NCBI GenBank assembly: GCA_025353305.1
Contig: JANXQX010000099.1
Coordinates: 1 to 20,801 of the forward strand
Source: Holophagaceae bacterium
Lineage (GTDB): Bacteria; Acidobacteriota; Holophagae; Holophagales; Holophagaceae
Length of the DNA: 20,801 nucleotides
Direction: 5' to 3'
Below, piece by piece: positions 20,149-20,801 of this stretch. Numbering within the stretch: the stretch's first letter is position 1; each line of letters begins with the position of its first letter. Both the position numbers and the translations under genes were made by a program. The notes beneath the pieces were generated by a model. That model had not been told where the DNA came from. It did no database searches and saw only the letters and a list, made by a program, of their open reading frames with translations.

Positions 20149-20801
20149 ATGATGCTTTCCTCCCTTTTGTCTCTTACCCTCCTGGCCTTTCCTGGTTCTT
20201 CCTCCAGCGTAGGCCTATTGACCGAATTTCCTCCAGACGCCCAGGTCTCGGAAGTTAAGAACGCGCCGAAAGCTCCTCTGGAAAGCCTCGGGGAACCTAA
20301 AAAGCAGGGTCCAGGCACCATTCGAATGACTCATCAAACCCCAGACCAACATGAACTCTATTTCGAATCGTACGGAAAGCCGCCTTGGGCAGCTTTCCGC
20401 GTAGGCTATTTCGGCATGCCCATTGTGCTTCGCCCCTTCGATACCAGCGATAAGGAAATGCAGTTAATCACCAAGAATAAGCTGTTAACTTTCGAACAGG
20501 AGGGCCAGGGATTCCGGTTGGCTTCCGTGCGTCCTCTGCCAAAGGCGCCGCCTGATTCTCGGCTTCAGGAGTACGACGATGCGCCCACCAGTGGACCTTG
20601 GACCAAGGACGCGTTGATTCAAACCGCTCTCTGGTCGACCCCGGACATCGGCTATCAACTGGGCGGGGACGGAAGTCTCTTTTGGGTGGGTACTACGGCG
20701 TTATTTAAAAATACTCCAGAAGGCTGGAAGTCCGCTTTCCAGTTTCCCCCCGATTTCCTGGCTCGCAGGAGAGACACAATACCAAGCACCGGCCTTGTCG
20801 T
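20149..20801 (+). CDS. Exported protein of unknown function, N-terminal part (runs off window)
   Basis: The frame is open from ATG 20149 to the last base, 217 codons, with no stop. It starts with a short export signal (MMLSSLLSLTLLAFPGSSSS), so the product is likely periplasmic or secreted. The rest includes TIRMTHQTPDQHELYFESYG, FRVGYFGMPIVLRPF, QLITKNKLLTFEQEGQGF and SGPWTKDALIQTALWSTPD. These alternate polar and aromatic residues like beta-rich domains. I do not recognise a family. Either of two adjacent ATGs (20149, 20152) could start it, and no strong ribosome-binding site precedes them. Base composition looks less G+C-rich than the neighbours, which would fit a more recently acquired or fast-evolving gene. 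A minus-strand frame at 20112-20321 overlaps it and is not credible. Confidence 0.75.
   Translation, partial: MMLSSLLSLTLLAFPGSSSSVGLLTEFPPDAQVSEVKNAPKAPLESLGEPKKQGPGTIRMTHQTPDQHELYFESYGKPPWAAFRVGYFGMPIVLRPFDTSDKEMQLITKNKLLTFEQEGQGFRLASVRPLPKAPPDSRLQEYDDAPTSGPWTKDALIQTALWSTPDIGYQLGGDGSLFWVGTTALFKNTPEGWKSAFQFPPDFLARRRDTIPSTGLV

Noticed and set aside
1..20801. tRNA, rRNA, CRISPR arrays, insertion sequences, known riboswitches
   Set aside because: Read through on both strands without finding cloverleaf-like signals, regular spacer arrays, transposase motifs or an FMN-riboswitch-like leader before riboflavin synthase; small divergent RNAs could still be missed by eye.

Overview
This is a compact, G+C-rich bacterial chromosomal segment. 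The gene content (Tat-type and lipoprotein export, an ArnC-like undecaprenyl-phosphate glycosyltransferase, long TPR proteins, a membrane Ser/Thr kinase with a sensor N-terminus) points to a Gram-negative bacterium. My best guess is an Acidobacteriota relative of the Holophaga/Geothrix type. That is an impression from gene style, not a search result. I see no rRNA, tRNA, CRISPR array, transposase, phage gene or plasmid gene.

Layout. 1-1212 (+): the 3' end of peptide deformylase overlapping methionyl-tRNA formyltransferase (def-fmt). 1234-3417 (-): a 727-aa membrane protein with TPR/Sel1-like repeats, convergent with fmt and divergent from the next pair. 3689-5367 (+): two overlapping J-domain genes, one soluble with HPD and one membrane-anchored with HPE. 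5389-5949 (-): a small exported protein. 6053-8989 (-): a 978-aa TPR protein with a long Pro/Met-rich linker, followed by a likely terminator. 9142-10546 (-): a DUF58 membrane protein overlapping cytidine deaminase, with a hairpin at the deaminase stop. 10690-12906 (+): an APC-family amino-acid permease followed closely by riboflavin synthase. 12940-15135 (-): a sensor/HAMP/Ser-Thr kinase. 15391-16695 (+): a secreted ferritin-like protein and a secreted cupredoxin, probably one metal/redox unit. 16804-18978 (-): an ArnC-like glycosyltransferase followed 6 bp later by an exported protein of unknown function. 19012-19740 (+): an OmpR/PhoB-type response regulator, divergent from the glycosyltransferase. 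19741-20148: an AT-rich non-coding stretch. 20149 to the end (+): the start of an exported protein of unknown function that runs off the window.

The housekeeping genes (def, fmt, cdd, riboflavin synthase) are ordinary. The most distinctive signal is non-coding: short arrays of degenerate 7-bp units at gene borders. Two are built as inverted arms able to fold on each other (10554-10638 and 16701-16789). One runs through the 3' end of the glycosyltransferase gene (18006-18040). One two-copy array lies in the 5' leader of the kinase gene (15151-15164). They resemble the short tandemly repeated heptamers described in cyanobacteria and may be a dispersed repeat family of this genome. Other points of interest are the HPD/HPE J-domain pair, the Ser/Thr kinase built on a histidine-kinase-like sensor chassis, and the response regulator back-to-back with an ArnC-like gene. 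I found no clear evidence for a complete new defence or biosynthetic system.
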